Shown here: positions 19,301 to 31,491 of the stretch, in pieces
Position numbering within the stretch: the first letter of the stretch is position 1
How the letters are laid out: the number at the start of each line of letters is the position of its first letter
From: Cafeteria roenbergensis
Lineage: Eukaryota; Sar; Bigyra; Bicosoecida; Cafeteriaceae
Reading direction: 5' to 3'
Length of the DNA stretch: 64,000 nt
NCBI GenBank assembly: GCA_008330645.1
Contig: VLTN01000001.1
Span: 1,426,001 to 1,490,000 of the forward strand
Position numbers and translations under genes: made by a program
Notes under the pieces: generated by a model
What the model saw: only the letters and a program-made list of their open reading frames with translations
The model's database searches: none
Told to the model about the DNA's origin: nothing

Positions 19301-22300
19301 TGACATGGCGTCCCACACGCACGAGGCTTCGGGGGGAGCGTTGGTCCTGCCGCTGGGGGCCCCATCGGGGCCCTCGAACGGGCCCTCTCCCAGGCCCAGG
19401 GCCCCGTCAACCGCCCTCCCAAGTCGCTGGTCCGTCAGCTCGTCCGCGCAGCCGAAGCGAACAGCGCTGCTGTCCGCCGGGCCCGGTGCCGATGCCTCCG
19501 CCAGCGCCTGAAACACGGGCGAGCCGAGCACAGCCCCGCCGCCGGCTGCAGAGACGCCCCCGGTCTGGAAGTCCGCGAGCCGGACGGCCGTGACGGTGAC
19601 TGCCCCGCTGGCCGGGGGCGCGGCCAGACCCAGCGCCGCCTCCACCCCGGCGGGCAGGCGGTCGCAGGCCCCCTCCGCGGCCCGTCCGCAGCTCGCAGTG
19701 GGCGCGGCCGCGCCGCCGGCGCCAGCCCCCGCCGCGGAGGGAGGGGAGGCGAGGCAGGCGCCCGACGCGCGCGCCACCGCCGCAGTGATGGCCGACGACG
19801 CCTCCGAGGAGGGGGCCCACGCGATGCGGGTGCGGTGCAGGTCGATGGCCGGCAGGCCGGGCGCCTGCACCGCCGCATCGGGCCCCCTCTGCTTGCGCCA
19901 GGCGGCGCTGCAGGCTTCGAGACGGGCCAACACCTCCGCCTGCGCCGCCGGCAGCAGCCGGTTGGCGCCTGAGCGCAGCAGCAGGGCCAGGAACTCTGCC
20001 GCCTCGGCGAAGTGTCCGTTGCGGCGCAGCACATGAGCGACGCGCGAGAGGACGTGGTCGAGGGCGAGGGGCCAGTCCCCCCCGGCGCTGTAGACAGCCT
20101 GCGCCGCTGAGAGCGCCCGGGCAGCGTGGCGGTCAGCGCGGCAGTCGGCGAAGCTCTCGCCGGCCAGGACGAGGTGGAGCGCGTGGCGGCGCATCTGCGG
20201 GCCCTGCGCGCGGTGGAGGAACGCCAGCGCCGCCTGCTCCAGCAGCAGCGCCCCCGCCAGCGTGCCCTCGCCCTCCGCGTGCGCTGTGCGGCGCAGAATG
20301 GCGGCGGCCTCCGTCTCGCGGCCCTGCTTGGCGGCCAGCATGGTGGCAGAGCAAATGACTGCGGCGCGCGTGGCGAGGCGAATGGCCCAGCGGCGGGCCA
20401 GCCGGCGGGTGTTGTCGGGCGTGGGCGCCCCCCGTTGCGCCCTCACGGCGGGGGAGCACGGGGCGGTGGGCCGGCGCTGGGGCGCGGACCGTGCCCCATC
20501 GTCGCCGCGAGCCGCTCCGCCGCGGCGCGCTGGCGTGGCGGGAGGCGCCGCACCCACCGGAGCGCCGGCTGCGGCAGTCGCCGCCGCGCCCCCTCCATCA
20601 ACGGCGCCAGCGCCCTCCGCGAAGGGGCTATCCTCGCCGTCATCGTCCTTGTCGAGAGCGTCCCCCGTGTCCTCGGGTCGCGCCTCCGCGTCTGAGCGCT
20701 GGGAGGGCGACTGCTCCGCACGCGGCGAGCCGGCGAGCCCCTGAGTCCAGGCTGCGCTGAGGTTGCGGCGCGATGCGTGGGCCAGCGAGGCCCCCGACGA
20801 CTCGGCCACCGCGTCGCTGTATGCGGCCGCTGCCGGCCGGAGCTTCAGTGACCCCGGCAGGGCCGGTGCCACGAAGCCCGGCGTGTACGAGCCGGCGGTG
20901 GTGCCGGCGGAGACGGCCGCCTTGGCAGCTTCGTAGTAGAGCGAGGCGGCGTGCTCCAGGTCGGCCGCGGCCTCCAGGGAGGGGCCCTCCACCGCAATCT
21001 GGCACAGCGCTGCCATCTCCTCGGCGGAGGCCAGGTGGAGCAGCGCGCGGTCGCTCTTGAAGTCGGCCCGGGCCATGCGGTAGATCACGGCCGCCTCGTC
21101 GAAGACGCCGATGGCGAACAGCAGGTCGGCCAGCGAGCGCGTCTGCGACTCGGTGGAGGAGTGGGGGTACACGGCCCGCGACGGACCCCCCGCGCCGGCG
21201 TCAGGGAAGCGCGAGGCCACCGGGGAAGACTCGCGCCGGCCTCTGAGCAGCGAGGAGAAGGCGTTGCGCAGACCGCGCCGGTGGGCGGTGACGTGCTCGT
21301 TGAGCGCGCGCAGCCGCCCCTCGATGGCCGGAAGGACGACGGACCGGGCGATCTGCTGGCCAGCGCGGCCCAGCTCGGCCACGTCATCCGGGGAGAGGAG
21401 GCTGCCGCGCACGCCCCCCACGGCGACCGCACGGAGCTCCGAGGCGTAACCCTCGTGGCCAGCGGATGCTACCGCCGCCGGGGCTGCCGCCGCCGGGGCT
21501 GCCGCTGCCGGGGCTGCCGCCGCCGGGGCTGCCGCCGCCGGGGCTGCCGCCGCCGGGGCTGCCGCTGCCGGGGCTGCCGCCGCCGGGGCTGCCGCCGCCG
21601 GGGCTGCCGCCGCCGGGGCTGCCGCCGCCGGGGCTGCCGCTGCCGGGGCTGCCGCCGCGGCCCCCGGTTCAGCGGCAGCCGCTGCCTCTGAGGCGGGTTC
21701 GGCGCGGGCCAGGATCGCGGCCGGGTGGGCCAGGAGCGGAGAGCGTATGAGCGGCGCCCATACGTCCTTCTGGGCGAGGTCGGGGCTGGCCGGGGGGAGG
21801 GAGTTCACCGGCAGCACGAGCACCAGGTCCGACGAGAACTTTCGCCTCAGAGCGTCGGCCAGCGGGTGCAGGTCGCGGCCGCTGGCGGGGGAGCAGACAT
21901 CGTGCAGGAGGACGGCGACTCGCCGGACGGCGGGGTCGTAGTGTCCGGACTGGAAGGGTTGTGGCAGGGCCTCGTTGGCTGCGAGGGCTTCCATCGCCGC
22001 GATGGGGTCCGGATTGGCTGTTGACACCGCGCAGACCAGCGCGAGAGGCGCGCTCGACAGGTCGTGCTGCTGACAACGCATCGAGGCAGAGGACTCCCTG
22101 AACCAGGCGGCGAACCACGGGGACACGGAGGCGCCGGATTCGCGGTGCATGGCGAGCCAGCCCTGCGCCTCCTGGGAGGAGGAAGGCGCTTCGCGGGAGA
22201 GACCGGAGGCGAGGCCGCGCGGGGGCGATGCCTCCACGACGCGCGCGAGGTGCTGCGGGGGGCGCCAAGGCGCGCCACCGTGGGGACAAAGCGGAGGGGG

Positions 22301-23312
22301 GGGAGTGTGGCGGTGGCAGTGGCGGCGGCAGTGTGGCGGTGGCAGTGGCGGTGGCAGTGGCGGTGGCAGGTGCGCGGGCAGTGGCGGTGGCAGGTGCGCG
22401 GGCAGGAGCGGTGGCAGTGGCGGTGGCAGGTGCGCGGGCAGGAGCGGTGGCAGTGGCGGTGGCAGCAGTGGCGGTGGCAGGTGCGCGGGCAGTGGCGGTG
22501 GCAGGTGCGCGGGCAGGAGCGGTGGCAGTGGCGGTGGCAGGTGCGCGGGCAGGAGCGTTTGCCCCAGGAACAGGGGCTTCAGCCTGGCCATCGCTCTCGC
22601 TGGGCGGCAACGCGGGAAGGGGCTTCCCAGGACGTGGCGACGCGAACCTCGATCGGGAGAGGGGAGGAGGGGGGGGGGGGAGGGGGTTGAGGGCGATGGG
22701 CGGGTGCGAGGGCCTCACGTCGTCGATGTCGTCGATATGCGGCGTGGCCAGCTCGTGCGCCGGAACACACCGCACGCGCAGGCTTGGGAGCACGTAGGTC
22801 CGGACCGGCCCACGCACGTGGTGCTGGCTGTTGAGGTTCATGAACGGCCTGCGGAGCACGGGCGTCGATGGATTCGGCACGAGCCCGGCGCATGCTTTTG
22901 CGACGCCGCGCCAAGGACCAGGGCTTTCGGTTTCGCGCCAAGGCAGACCGGAGTCATGATGCGGACCGAGAGTCGCCCGCGCTCGAGGAGCGGGCGCCGC
23001 TGGCCGCGCTGTTGCCGCGAGGCTTGAACCCCCACTCCGGAGCTCCGGCTCCCCGGCAACGACGCCCGGCCGGCCGCGCTGCGGCTGCACGCGAAAGCAG
23101 CTACAAGCTTGCTCGCCACGCGCCTGTCCCTATGCCACCCACCCCGCCCCCCCCAGTGGCCCCTGGCCTGCTGCTCACGCAATCATGTCGGCAAAGGTCA
23201 GGCCATTCTTGAGGCACACGGCCTCGGCGTCCTCGGACGCATTGACCACGACGACGGGCAGGAGACTGGAGCACAGGTCGCGGAAGATGGCCATGGGCGC
23301 GGCATCCGCCAT
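16382..23312 (-). CDS. TRAPPC8: TRAPPC8 / Trs85, TRAPPIII complex subunit, three exons
   Basis: The specific subunit of the TRAPPIII Rab1/Ypt1 exchange complex, acting in ER-Golgi traffic and autophagy. Exons 23312-23179, 22848-22719 and 22252-16382 join in phase to 2,044 residues. Collinear family blocks: LPVVVVNASEDAEAVC ... LTFADMIAPF, then LNSQHHVRGPVRTYVLPSL, WFAAWFRESSASM, RVAVLLHDV, SLADLLFAIGVFDEAAVIYR, and the strongest, ALLLEQAALAFL ... MRRHALHLVLAGESFADC ... WPLALDHVLSRVAHVLR. The end, VTVVFGGKCLVRVQ, matches the usual Trs85 C-terminus. It is longer than human TRAPPC8 because of Ala/Gly/Pro-rich insertions, including an Ala4-Pro array at residues about 286-350. Intron 2 (22718-22253) holds a tandem repeat. 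The gene diverges from the 23749 gene. Confidence 0.9.
21466..21660. repeat. 15-bp coding repeat, (Pro-Ala4)n in TRAPPC8
   Basis: About 13 copies of a 15-bp unit, GCTGCCGCCGCCGGG on the plus strand with occasional GCTGCCGCTGCCGGG, lying in the long third exon. On the coding (minus) strand it encodes a Pro-Ala-Ala-Ala-Ala repeat. The unit length is a multiple of three, so copy-number change keeps the frame. Confidence 0.92.
22310..22556. repeat. GGCGGTGGCAGT minisatellite in TRAPPC8 intron 2
   Basis: Nested repeat on the plus strand: 6- and 12-bp units (GTGGCAGTGGCG) interrupted by a longer element (GGCAGGTGCGCGGGCAG), giving a higher-order unit of about 36 bp repeated several times. On the sense strand of TRAPPC8 (minus) it is C-rich and lies upstream of the acceptor at 22253. 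Confidence 0.9.
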
Positions 23313-23748
23313 GGCGCTGCGCGCCGCCCGCGGTCGCCGTGCGAGCTGCCCCACGGGACCGTGGGGACGGGCGGCACCCTTGTGCAAGCCAGACCGGCAG
23401 AGCTGCCCTCTGATTTCGCGCGCAATTGGGCTCGAGCGGCAACCGCCGGACAGCAGCGAGCCCCCGCACCACGGCGCCGAGGTCCCGGAGTCGCCCCTCG
23501 CACAGAGAGGCGGGTCCAACCGCCACCTTTGCCACCGCTCAGGCTTCGCGCGCCCCGCAGAGGGCACCCGCGCGCGTCGAGCAGCAGTGACGCTGGGTCG
23601 CTGGCGCACGCCAGCAGTTACCTTTTGCTCCCCAACCGGGCACACGCCCTCGGCACTCGCGGAGGGGTCGCCGGCTTGAGCACCACAGGGTCTACACCGA
23701 CTCCGTTTGGGACGCGCCGAGCTCCAGCCCCGGCAGCGACCCGAAGAA
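23313..23748. promoter_or_regulatory. Divergent promoter region, TRAPPC8 / 23749 gene
   Basis: A 436-bp gap between start codons of two genes read in opposite directions, so both promoters must lie here or inside the first exons. No TATA box or repeat is evident. An acceptor-like GCGCAG sits four bases upstream of the TRAPPC8 ATG on the minus strand. Confidence 0.45.
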
Positions 23749-26700
23749 ATGGCATCCAGCCCGCCCCCTGACGAGTTGGACGACGCCACCGGCGTGGACG
23801 TGCGAGACGAGCGCGTGACCGCGGACCCCCGGGCCGGGGCGTTCCGCTCTCCGCAACCCATGGGCCGCCCGCCCGCGCAGCAGGACGGCCAGCGCGTGCC
23901 CGGGGCGACACAGCAAGCCGCACCGCCAGATGACGCGCAAACGGCTGGTGAGGCGCCTGCAACCGCGGGCGCCAGCTCTCCCGCCGCCAGCCCCGGCGGC
24001 TCGCCGTCCCGCGCGGGCCGCAACGCCGATGATCATGACGCTCCAGCCAGTCCCGGAGCTGGGAGCGGCCGCGCGCCCGCGCGCGGACCCGGCTCCGGCT
24101 CCGGGTCGGTGTCTTCAGCTACCCCTCGAGGCCGCGGCGCGGGAGCAGCATCCCGCACCCCGCAGGATCGCAAGCGTGCCCTCGCACAGCGGGAGAAGCT
24201 GGTGGAAGCCGCCGCAGCCGCCGTGTGGCGGATGGATAGGGAGGCTTCCCACCAGCGGGCAGCAGAGGCTTCGGACGAGGCCGCGCTCGACGCCGAGGCC
24301 ACCGCCGCCGCCGCCGCCGAGGCAGGGGAGTCTTTGCTCGTGCAGATATTCGAGCACTACTCGGTGCTGCGGTCGGAGCGGGAGGGGGCCGTGCCGGTGC
24401 TGCTGCCGTCGCCGTGGCGCCGGCTGCTCGCCGACTGCGGCATTGCCAGGAGCGGGCCCGCGGTCCGCCGGGCAGAGCTCGCCTTTGCCAAGGCCGCAGT
24501 GGCGGTGAGCGCCGCGGAGCGGGCCCTGACGCTGCACACGTTCGTGCTGGCGCTGGTGCGCGTGGCGCTTAGCCACGCCGGCGCGGCCGTTGGAGGTGCG
24601 GGCGAGGCCGAGGAGGCCGAGGCAGCGACCCAGCTGGCGCAGTGGGTGTGGCGGCGGCTAGGGGGCGCGGAGCGGGCGCGGGTGGCGACTGCCGCGCCGG
24701 AGCTCGACGACAGCTCCGTCACTGCGGCGGCAGAGCGGGCCCAGCCCACACTTCGACGGCTCTACTTCCACTACTGCTCCAAGGACGACGGATGGGTCCT
24801 CCCCTTCGACCGGTTTCACGCCTTGGCAACGCACTTTAACGTCAGCCCGTCGCTGCTAGGCCACGGCGCGCTGCTTCGAGTGTTCCGCGCGGTTTCGCCG
24901 GACCTTTCCCCGCTGACGTTCCCGGGGTTCGTGCGCGTGATGGCCCGCGCCGCGCTGGCGGGGTTTTCGGTGCCCGGACTGGCGCAGTCGTTCCCCAGCG
25001 CGGCAGAGCGGCTGGACGCGCTGATGGATCGGGTTGGCGCCGCGACGGAGCGGCTCGACCGGATGCGCATGCGGGAGCACCGGGCTGGGAGGACGCGGCC
25101 GATGCGGCTGCTGCCGGCCGCAGTGCTGTGCGGGGAGGAGTGGTCGGCGCGCGACGAGGCGGCCGCGGCGGCGGGGGGGGTGCGGGCGCGGGGACCCGGG
25201 GGCGGCCCCGGCAGCGTTGCCAGCGGAAGCATGGTCCGGGTGAGGGACTCACAGCCGTCGGCGCTCAGCCGGGGCCCACGGCGGCTTAGCCTCGCCAACG
25301 CGCTGTCGTCCCCGGACAGGGGCGAGGGGGCGGCGGGGGCGGCGGGGGCGGGCGCGCGGCGAGGCTGGTTTGGCGGCTCGTCCGTGCTGGGCTCCGAGCT
25401 GGGGTCGTCTCAACTGTCCTTCCGGGGAGGCGGGTCGACGGCCAGGTCGCTGGGCGGCGCTGCTGGCAGTGGCGGCGGGGCCCACGCCGACGACGGCTCT
25501 GCCGGAGGGGCGGACGTCGACCCCCTTGCGGAGATGACACGCTCGGCGAGGAAGCGGCGGACGTCAGCGGTGGCGCTGTGCGCAACGGATCTGCAGGGCG
25601 GGCCGCCGGCCGACGGCACGGCATCGGGCTCCGCGCTGTGGGCTGGCTTGTCCACGGACGGCGGGGCTGAGGAGCAGGGCGACGCAACTCCGCCGCTGGA
25701 GGCGGCAGGCGCGGGCGATGTGTCCGTTGAGGAGCCAGACGACAGCCACCACGTGGCCGGGGTTGACGCTCCCGCTTCCAGCGGCGATCGCGACGCAGGC
25801 AGCGCCGCCCGCCCGCCCCGCACCCCTGCCCGGCTCGACGCGCCGCCGCGCGGCGGGGCCCATAGCGCCGCAGGTCGCATTCCGTTTGCGGGCGGCGCAG
25901 CGAGGGTGGTCTCCCCCCCGCCGGCGGCGGACAAACCGGGCCCGCCCGTCGCTTCGCTGGGGGCCGGCGGCGCGGGGTCGCAGCCCGGCACAGCGGCAGG
26001 AGGGCGCCGGCCCGCCGGCAGCGGCGGCGGCGGGATCGATCGGGCCCGCTCCGATGCCGGGGTGTCTCGAGCCATGTCAGCCACCCACTCGCTCGGCGTG
26101 GCGGCCGGCCAGCCCGGGTCTGCCGGCCTTCGGCTGTCGGCCAAGCGGTCGCGGCCACGCCGCATGTCCCTTGGGGCAGCGCAGCCGGCTGACCCGTCCA
26201 CGCGGGTGGCCGCCGCCGCTGCCGCCGCTGCCGCCGCTGCCGCTGCTGCGACGGGCGATGGAGGCCCCCCCCTGGGCGCACCGCACGTGGGGATCGGCGC
26301 CGGCGCCGGAATCGGCTTTGCGCGGTCTGGAGGAGGACGCGGCAGCCTCGGCGATGACGGGAGCGGCTTGGCTCTGGGCTCTGCCCTGGTGACCCCGGGC
26401 GGCCCGCGCGATGGTCCCGCCCTGCTGGCGACCGGCGGGGCCGCCCACGCCGGGAGCACCGGCTCCCCACGGAACAGCCGCGCCTCGCATTTGGGCGGCA
26501 GAGCCTCGCTTATGGGCGCCAGCAGAGCCGCGTCCGTCGCGTCCGGCGCTGAGCACGGCCCCGCCAAGACGGGTCCCGCCGACGCCACGCTGTCGCTTCG
26601 GTCAGCCGTCCATCCCGGCGCCATCAGGCACTGCGTGGGAGCGCTACGATCCAGCTGCGAGTCGCTCCGGCCGGTGTTCCTGTTCTACTGCCGGCTGGAC

Positions 26701-29700
26701 GACGCCGCCAACGCTGGCACCATGAGCGTCCGCAGCCTGACCCGCCTGCTCAGGGACATCGGGGCGCTGGACGACGCCGTGCACCCGGGCGCGGTCCACC
26801 TTCAGTTCGTGGAGGCCCTGCGGTCGGAGACGGAGAGCGCGCGGGGCGACGAGGCAGAGGTCGAGGGCGTCGATCACGGCTCTGCCGGGAGGGCGGGCCG
26901 GCGGCGGGGCGGCCGCGGCCGGCGCGGCAGCATCGGCGACGACGTGCGGCAGTCGTCCCGGCGGCGCATTCGCCGGCGCTCCGTGGTGCAGGCCTCCGGG
27001 GCGGGCGAGGCCCTCGGGCTGGAGGGGTTCCTGGAGGTGCTGGTGCGGGTCAGCGAGCTGGTGCGGGAGGCCACGCAGTCGGCCCTGCGGGCGAGGGGCG
27101 CGGGCGCGGCGGTGGACGTCGCGGCGGTGAGGGCGCTGGAGGACGCGGAGGAGGCCGCCCTGGTGGGCGGGCGCGGGATGGCGGGGGCGCGTCTGCGGCG
27201 GCGGCAGGAGGAGGAGGACGACCGGGCAAGGCGGCAGCTCCTCGGCGGCACGCCGCGCGGCAGCGGGGACGCCCCGCTCACCGCCCACCAGCTGGGGGAG
27301 GCCCTGCGATGGGCCCGCTCCTTCATCACCCGCCGCGTCCTGCCCCTGGGCGGGCTGGCGGCCGAGGAGCAGCGGGCGGTGCGCGCGCTGGAGTCGGATG
27401 ACGTGGCAGCCGAGGCCCGGCGAGCCCGGCCGATCCTCCTCCTGCTCTACGGAGAGTTTGCCACCGCTCCGGGGGTGCCCGGGGGCGGGCCGGAGCTGCG
27501 GCTGGATGACTTCCTGCGGCTGCTCCGCGCCGTGGACGTCGTGCCGAAGCTGGTGGGCCGCAGAGACGCGGAGGTGGTGTTCCACGGCGCGGCAAGGCGC
27601 GGCGGAACCGACGCGCCCACGTTCTACGGGCAGGCGTCTCAGGACCTGGCGCCGAAGGTGCTGAGGGGTGCGCTGCGCGGGGACACCGGCGGCGTGCAGG
27701 GCGGCGACGCCCCCGCCTCCTTCGTGGTGTTCCCTCACTTCGTGGAGGCGCTGTTTCTCATCGCGCTGAGAGCCTACTCGTCGTCTGGCCGGCTCCTGCC
27801 CACGGCCAGCGACCGCGTCGCCACCCTCGTCACGTGGATGCGGGCCTCGCCCACGCTTGGCCGCCTCCAGGCCCAGGCGAGGGCCAAGGGCCACGGTTTC
27901 GCCGGCCGAGACCTGAGCCCAGCGGAGCTCATGGGGGGGCCGCGCGCGCTCCAGCGGGTGAAGCGGCAGGGGGGCGCCCCGCGGCCCAGCCTCTTCGCCT
28001 CCCTGCTCGACCCGACGGCGCCGGAACAGCGGAGGGCCGACCTCAAGGCCACTCCGAGCCTCGCCCGGATGGTGATCGACGACCCCGACGCCGACATCGA
28101 CGCCGCCGAGGCCGCGGGCGCCGCCCCCGGTGGCGGCCCGTCGGCCTCGCGTCTGCCGTCGTCGCCACCCCCCACGCGCCCGTCGAGCACGCCTCTCTCC
28201 AGCGCCATTCCGGAGGACGAGGACGAGCCGGCCTGGGCGGCGGGGGCGGCGTCGCCTGACAGCCCAAGCGCCGACGGCGAGGAGCCCAGCGGTTTCGCGT
28301 CAATGGAGTCCCAGGCCGCACGTGCGCGCGGCCTGCCGCCGCCGCCGCCGCCTCGGCGCCCCAGCGCGCAGCACGGCCTGGCTCAGTCGCTCCCGCCCCC
28401 GCTCAGGGACGCTCTGGCCGGGGTGAGGCCTGGGCCCGCCCGTCTGGCCGCCTCGGCGCTCCGCGCGCTTGCCGGGTCGCTGGTCGACGTCTCGGACCTG
28501 AGCCATGCCCCCAACGAAGTGGCTGAAGCGACGGCAGAGCTCGGAGCCCTGCCCGCGTTCTCTGACCTGGACGAGCGCGAGCGCGACGAGGCCTCGGCGG
28601 CGGCGCGGCGGGTGACGGCCGCGGGGCTGGCGTGGGCGGAGCGCACTGGTGGCGACGCCGAGGCCGGCGGAGGCGCGGCATCACTGCAGGAGCTGGTGCA
28701 GGCGGCGGCGGCCTGCCTGGAGGCGGACGGCGCCGCAGCAGCCGCGAGCGGGGCTGGTGGGCGCGTGGCCGCAGAGGTGCGGTGGGTCAGCCCGCGGGGG
28801 GCGACGCCGCAACGGCCGGCCGGAGGCGGGGGGTCACCCCTCGGTGGCGGCGCGGCGAGCGGGAGCCCGCTGCGAGTGGGCGACCTGGGGGCGTCTGGCT
28901 CCGGCGGGGGCCGTGGCCGCGTCGCGTCCTTTAGGCGGTCGCCGCTGCGGCGCGTGGCGACGCTGCCAGCGCCGCCTCCGGAGGAGGCGTCTGCGGAGGA
29001 GGCCTCCTCTGCTGTGGGCGCCCTCACGATGACTCGGTCGTTTGTTGCGCCGAGAGCCGGCGCGGCTGGCCGGTCCGGGGCCGCGGCCGGCGCTGCGGCC
29101 GGCGGCCGCGGCGGCAGCACCCTCGCCGCGTCGCGTGGCGCCTTCTCAGGTTCCGCGGCCCTGCTGTCCTCGCGCGGCGGCGGTGGCGGTGGCGGCCCCG
29201 CCGACGGACCTGCGTCGTCGACGTCGCCTGACCCCGCCCGCCGCGTGGCGTTCTCTCCTCGGCTGAAGCGCTTCGTGTCCTTCACGTCGCCCAGGGGGGG
29301 CCTCCCGCCCGCCCCAGCGCACGCGTCGGAGGCCGCCCTAGACGGGAACCACCCGGGGACGGCGGCCCCGCTGCCCGACGACGAGGCGGCTGCGTCCGCG
29401 TTCGCGCCGGAGCGGCGTCTGGCCCGCGCGGCGAGTGCCAGGGAGCAGCGGGTAAGGGCTGCGGCGCAGGTGTACGGCCGCATCTCCCGCCAGCGCTCGG
29501 TGCGGTTTCGCGACCAGTTGGAGGAGGAAGCCGCGCAGGCGGCGCGGGAGACGCGACGGGAGGGCGAGGACGAGGACGAGGACGAGGAGTCGCTAGACGG
29601 ACTGGGGGCGCGCGTTGTGGCGGATGAGGACGAGGTGGAGCGGGCGCTGAGCCGGTCTGCGTCGGCCGCGTCAATGCGGGTGGGGGGCAGGCGCGCAGCC

Positions 29701-30419
29701 CGGTCATCGTCCGCGCCGCGGTCCGCCCGCCGGCGGCAGGAGGAGGAGGAGGCGGGTCAGCTGCTCCGGGGGCTTGCACGGGTCCGGCGGGAGAACGAGC
29801 GGGCAGCCGAGGCCGTGACCGAGCGCAGCTCCGCGGCCATGGTGGAGGCCTTGTGGAGCGTGGGGCTGAGGGAGGGCCTGCGGCACGAGGGCCAGTGGGG
29901 TCAGCGCGCCCAGTGGCGAGGCGCGCAGGGCGGGGCAGGGGCGGCAGCGTCCGGGGCCGGTCCCGCCGGCGGCGTGTCTGGCGGCGCGTCTGGCGACATC
30001 CAGCGGGCGCTGACTGATGAGGCCATCCCGGGGGTTCGGGCTGTGGCTCTGCCGAGCGATCCTGCCAGCGCAACCCATCACGTGCCAGTCATTCGCTACG
30101 AGCCGTCTTACGTGGCTGAGCCCGCCGTGCCCGAGCCGGTGCCGGAGGCCGCGGTGCCGGCGGTGCTGCGAGCTGGCTGGCGGGGCGCTCAGTCCTCGGC
30201 GGGACTGCGGGCTGCGGCTCACTCGCTCGCCCCGTCCGCCACTGCGCTGACGGTGCAGGGAGCGTCCAAGGCTGCCACGCCGCGCGCCAAGGCGGAGCTG
30301 AGGCGGCGAGGCTTCTTCGCCGGGGGGGCGGCGGCGGGGGACTCCTGGGGGCCCGCCGCCTCGGCCGCGGAGCTCATGGAAACTCTCCGGTCGGCGGGTG
30401 GGGGCGGCGGCGAGGGCGC

Positions 30420-30455
<36 letters not shown>

Positions 30456-31491
30456 GTCGCTCGATGCGATGGCGGTGCTGGAGGTGGCGGCGATTCGGGA
30501 GCAGCAGCAGGCGCGGCCGCTGTTCCGGCCGGGGGAGCTGCAACACCTGCACCGGCATGCTGCTGGCCGCAGGCAGCGCGCGGCGGCTGACTGGCGAAGC
30601 CAGTTCCGGGCCGATATGGGCGGCGTTGAGTGGGGACAGCGGCGCGCGGACGGGCGGCCGCTGGGCGCGCCCCTGCCCGCACCGGACGCCTCGCAAGCCC
30701 TGGGCGAGGACGCCTCTGCGTTGGGCCGTTCCCGGGCGGCCAGCGAGGGGACGGCGGCGCGGCCAGCGCACCTCACCACCCCTGTCTCGCCCGCGTTTGC
30801 CACCACTCGGCAGCGCGGCAGGTACCGTGACACGTGGCAAACGGAACAGGCGGGCACGGAGCTCGCGGCGGCGCGGCGCCGTGGCGGAGAGGCACCAGCA
30901 GCGCCCGGCGCGGAGCCTTCGCCGCACGAGTCGCCGGCCGAGTCAGCCGCCGCACAAGCAGCCGTTGCCGCGGCTCGCAGTGTGCTCTCCCTCGCAGACG
31001 ACGCTGCCGACGGGCAGGCGCCGTGCGGCTCCGGTCCCGAGGGCAAGGACGACGCGGACGAGACCCCCCACTCGGGCGTTGCGTGGGCAGGCGGCTTTGA
31101 ATCCAGCGCCGGACTGCCCCGCGCGCAGCAGGCGGGCGCTGCCATGACCATGGGCGACCTAGGGGCCAAGGCTGCGTCCCCGCTCGAGGTTCTGGCCGGC
31201 GAGCGCGTTGGTTCAGGCGATGGCGCGCGCGGCGGCGGCTGCGGCAGCGGCGGCGGCGGTGGCGACGGGGGAATGCAGAGCCCCGCGAGCCCCAGCAGCG
31301 TGGGCGCGCTTTCCCGGCGCTACGGCGGGGCCGCGATGGAGTCGGCCCGCAGGGCGCTCGCGCTTGAGCCGCACGATGGCTCGCCGGGCAGGAATGCGGC
31401 AGAGGTCCAGCCGGTGCGCTTGGACGAGCAGTTTGACGCAGCTGGCCAGCAGCCATTCGGGGTTGCAGAAGCGTACGAGATGGCACCCTAG
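23749..31491 (+). CDS. Large low-complexity protein with four EF-hand-like helical modules, unrecognised
   Basis: One open frame of 2,580 residues from the ATG at 23749; the frame runs a little upstream but without an ATG. Most of it is Ala/Gly/Arg/Ser-rich and probably disordered, with runs of Ala (nt 26208-26250) and Gly (nt 30420-30456). Four islands share a pattern of a helix ending in a Tyr/Phe-containing LxxxFxxY motif, a loop, a second helix (FxxLLxxxxI) and a final hydrophobic helix (FxxFVxxLxRxA): residues about 194-277, 331-404, 968-1105 and 1223-1344. For example LRRLYFHYC ... FDRFHALATHFNV ... LTFPGFVRVMARAAL. Similar degenerate EF-hand-like modules occur in protist basal-body and flagellar proteins, but I cannot name a family. 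No introns are required, though 3n-length introns could hide in the frame. Confidence 0.65.

Noticed and set aside
16404-19511. A 1,035-codon open frame on the plus strand
   Set aside because: It lies wholly antisense to TRAPPC8, whose protein is clearly conserved. The translation is Ser/Pro/Ala/Arg-rich without any domain, as expected for the opposite strand of GC-rich coding DNA.
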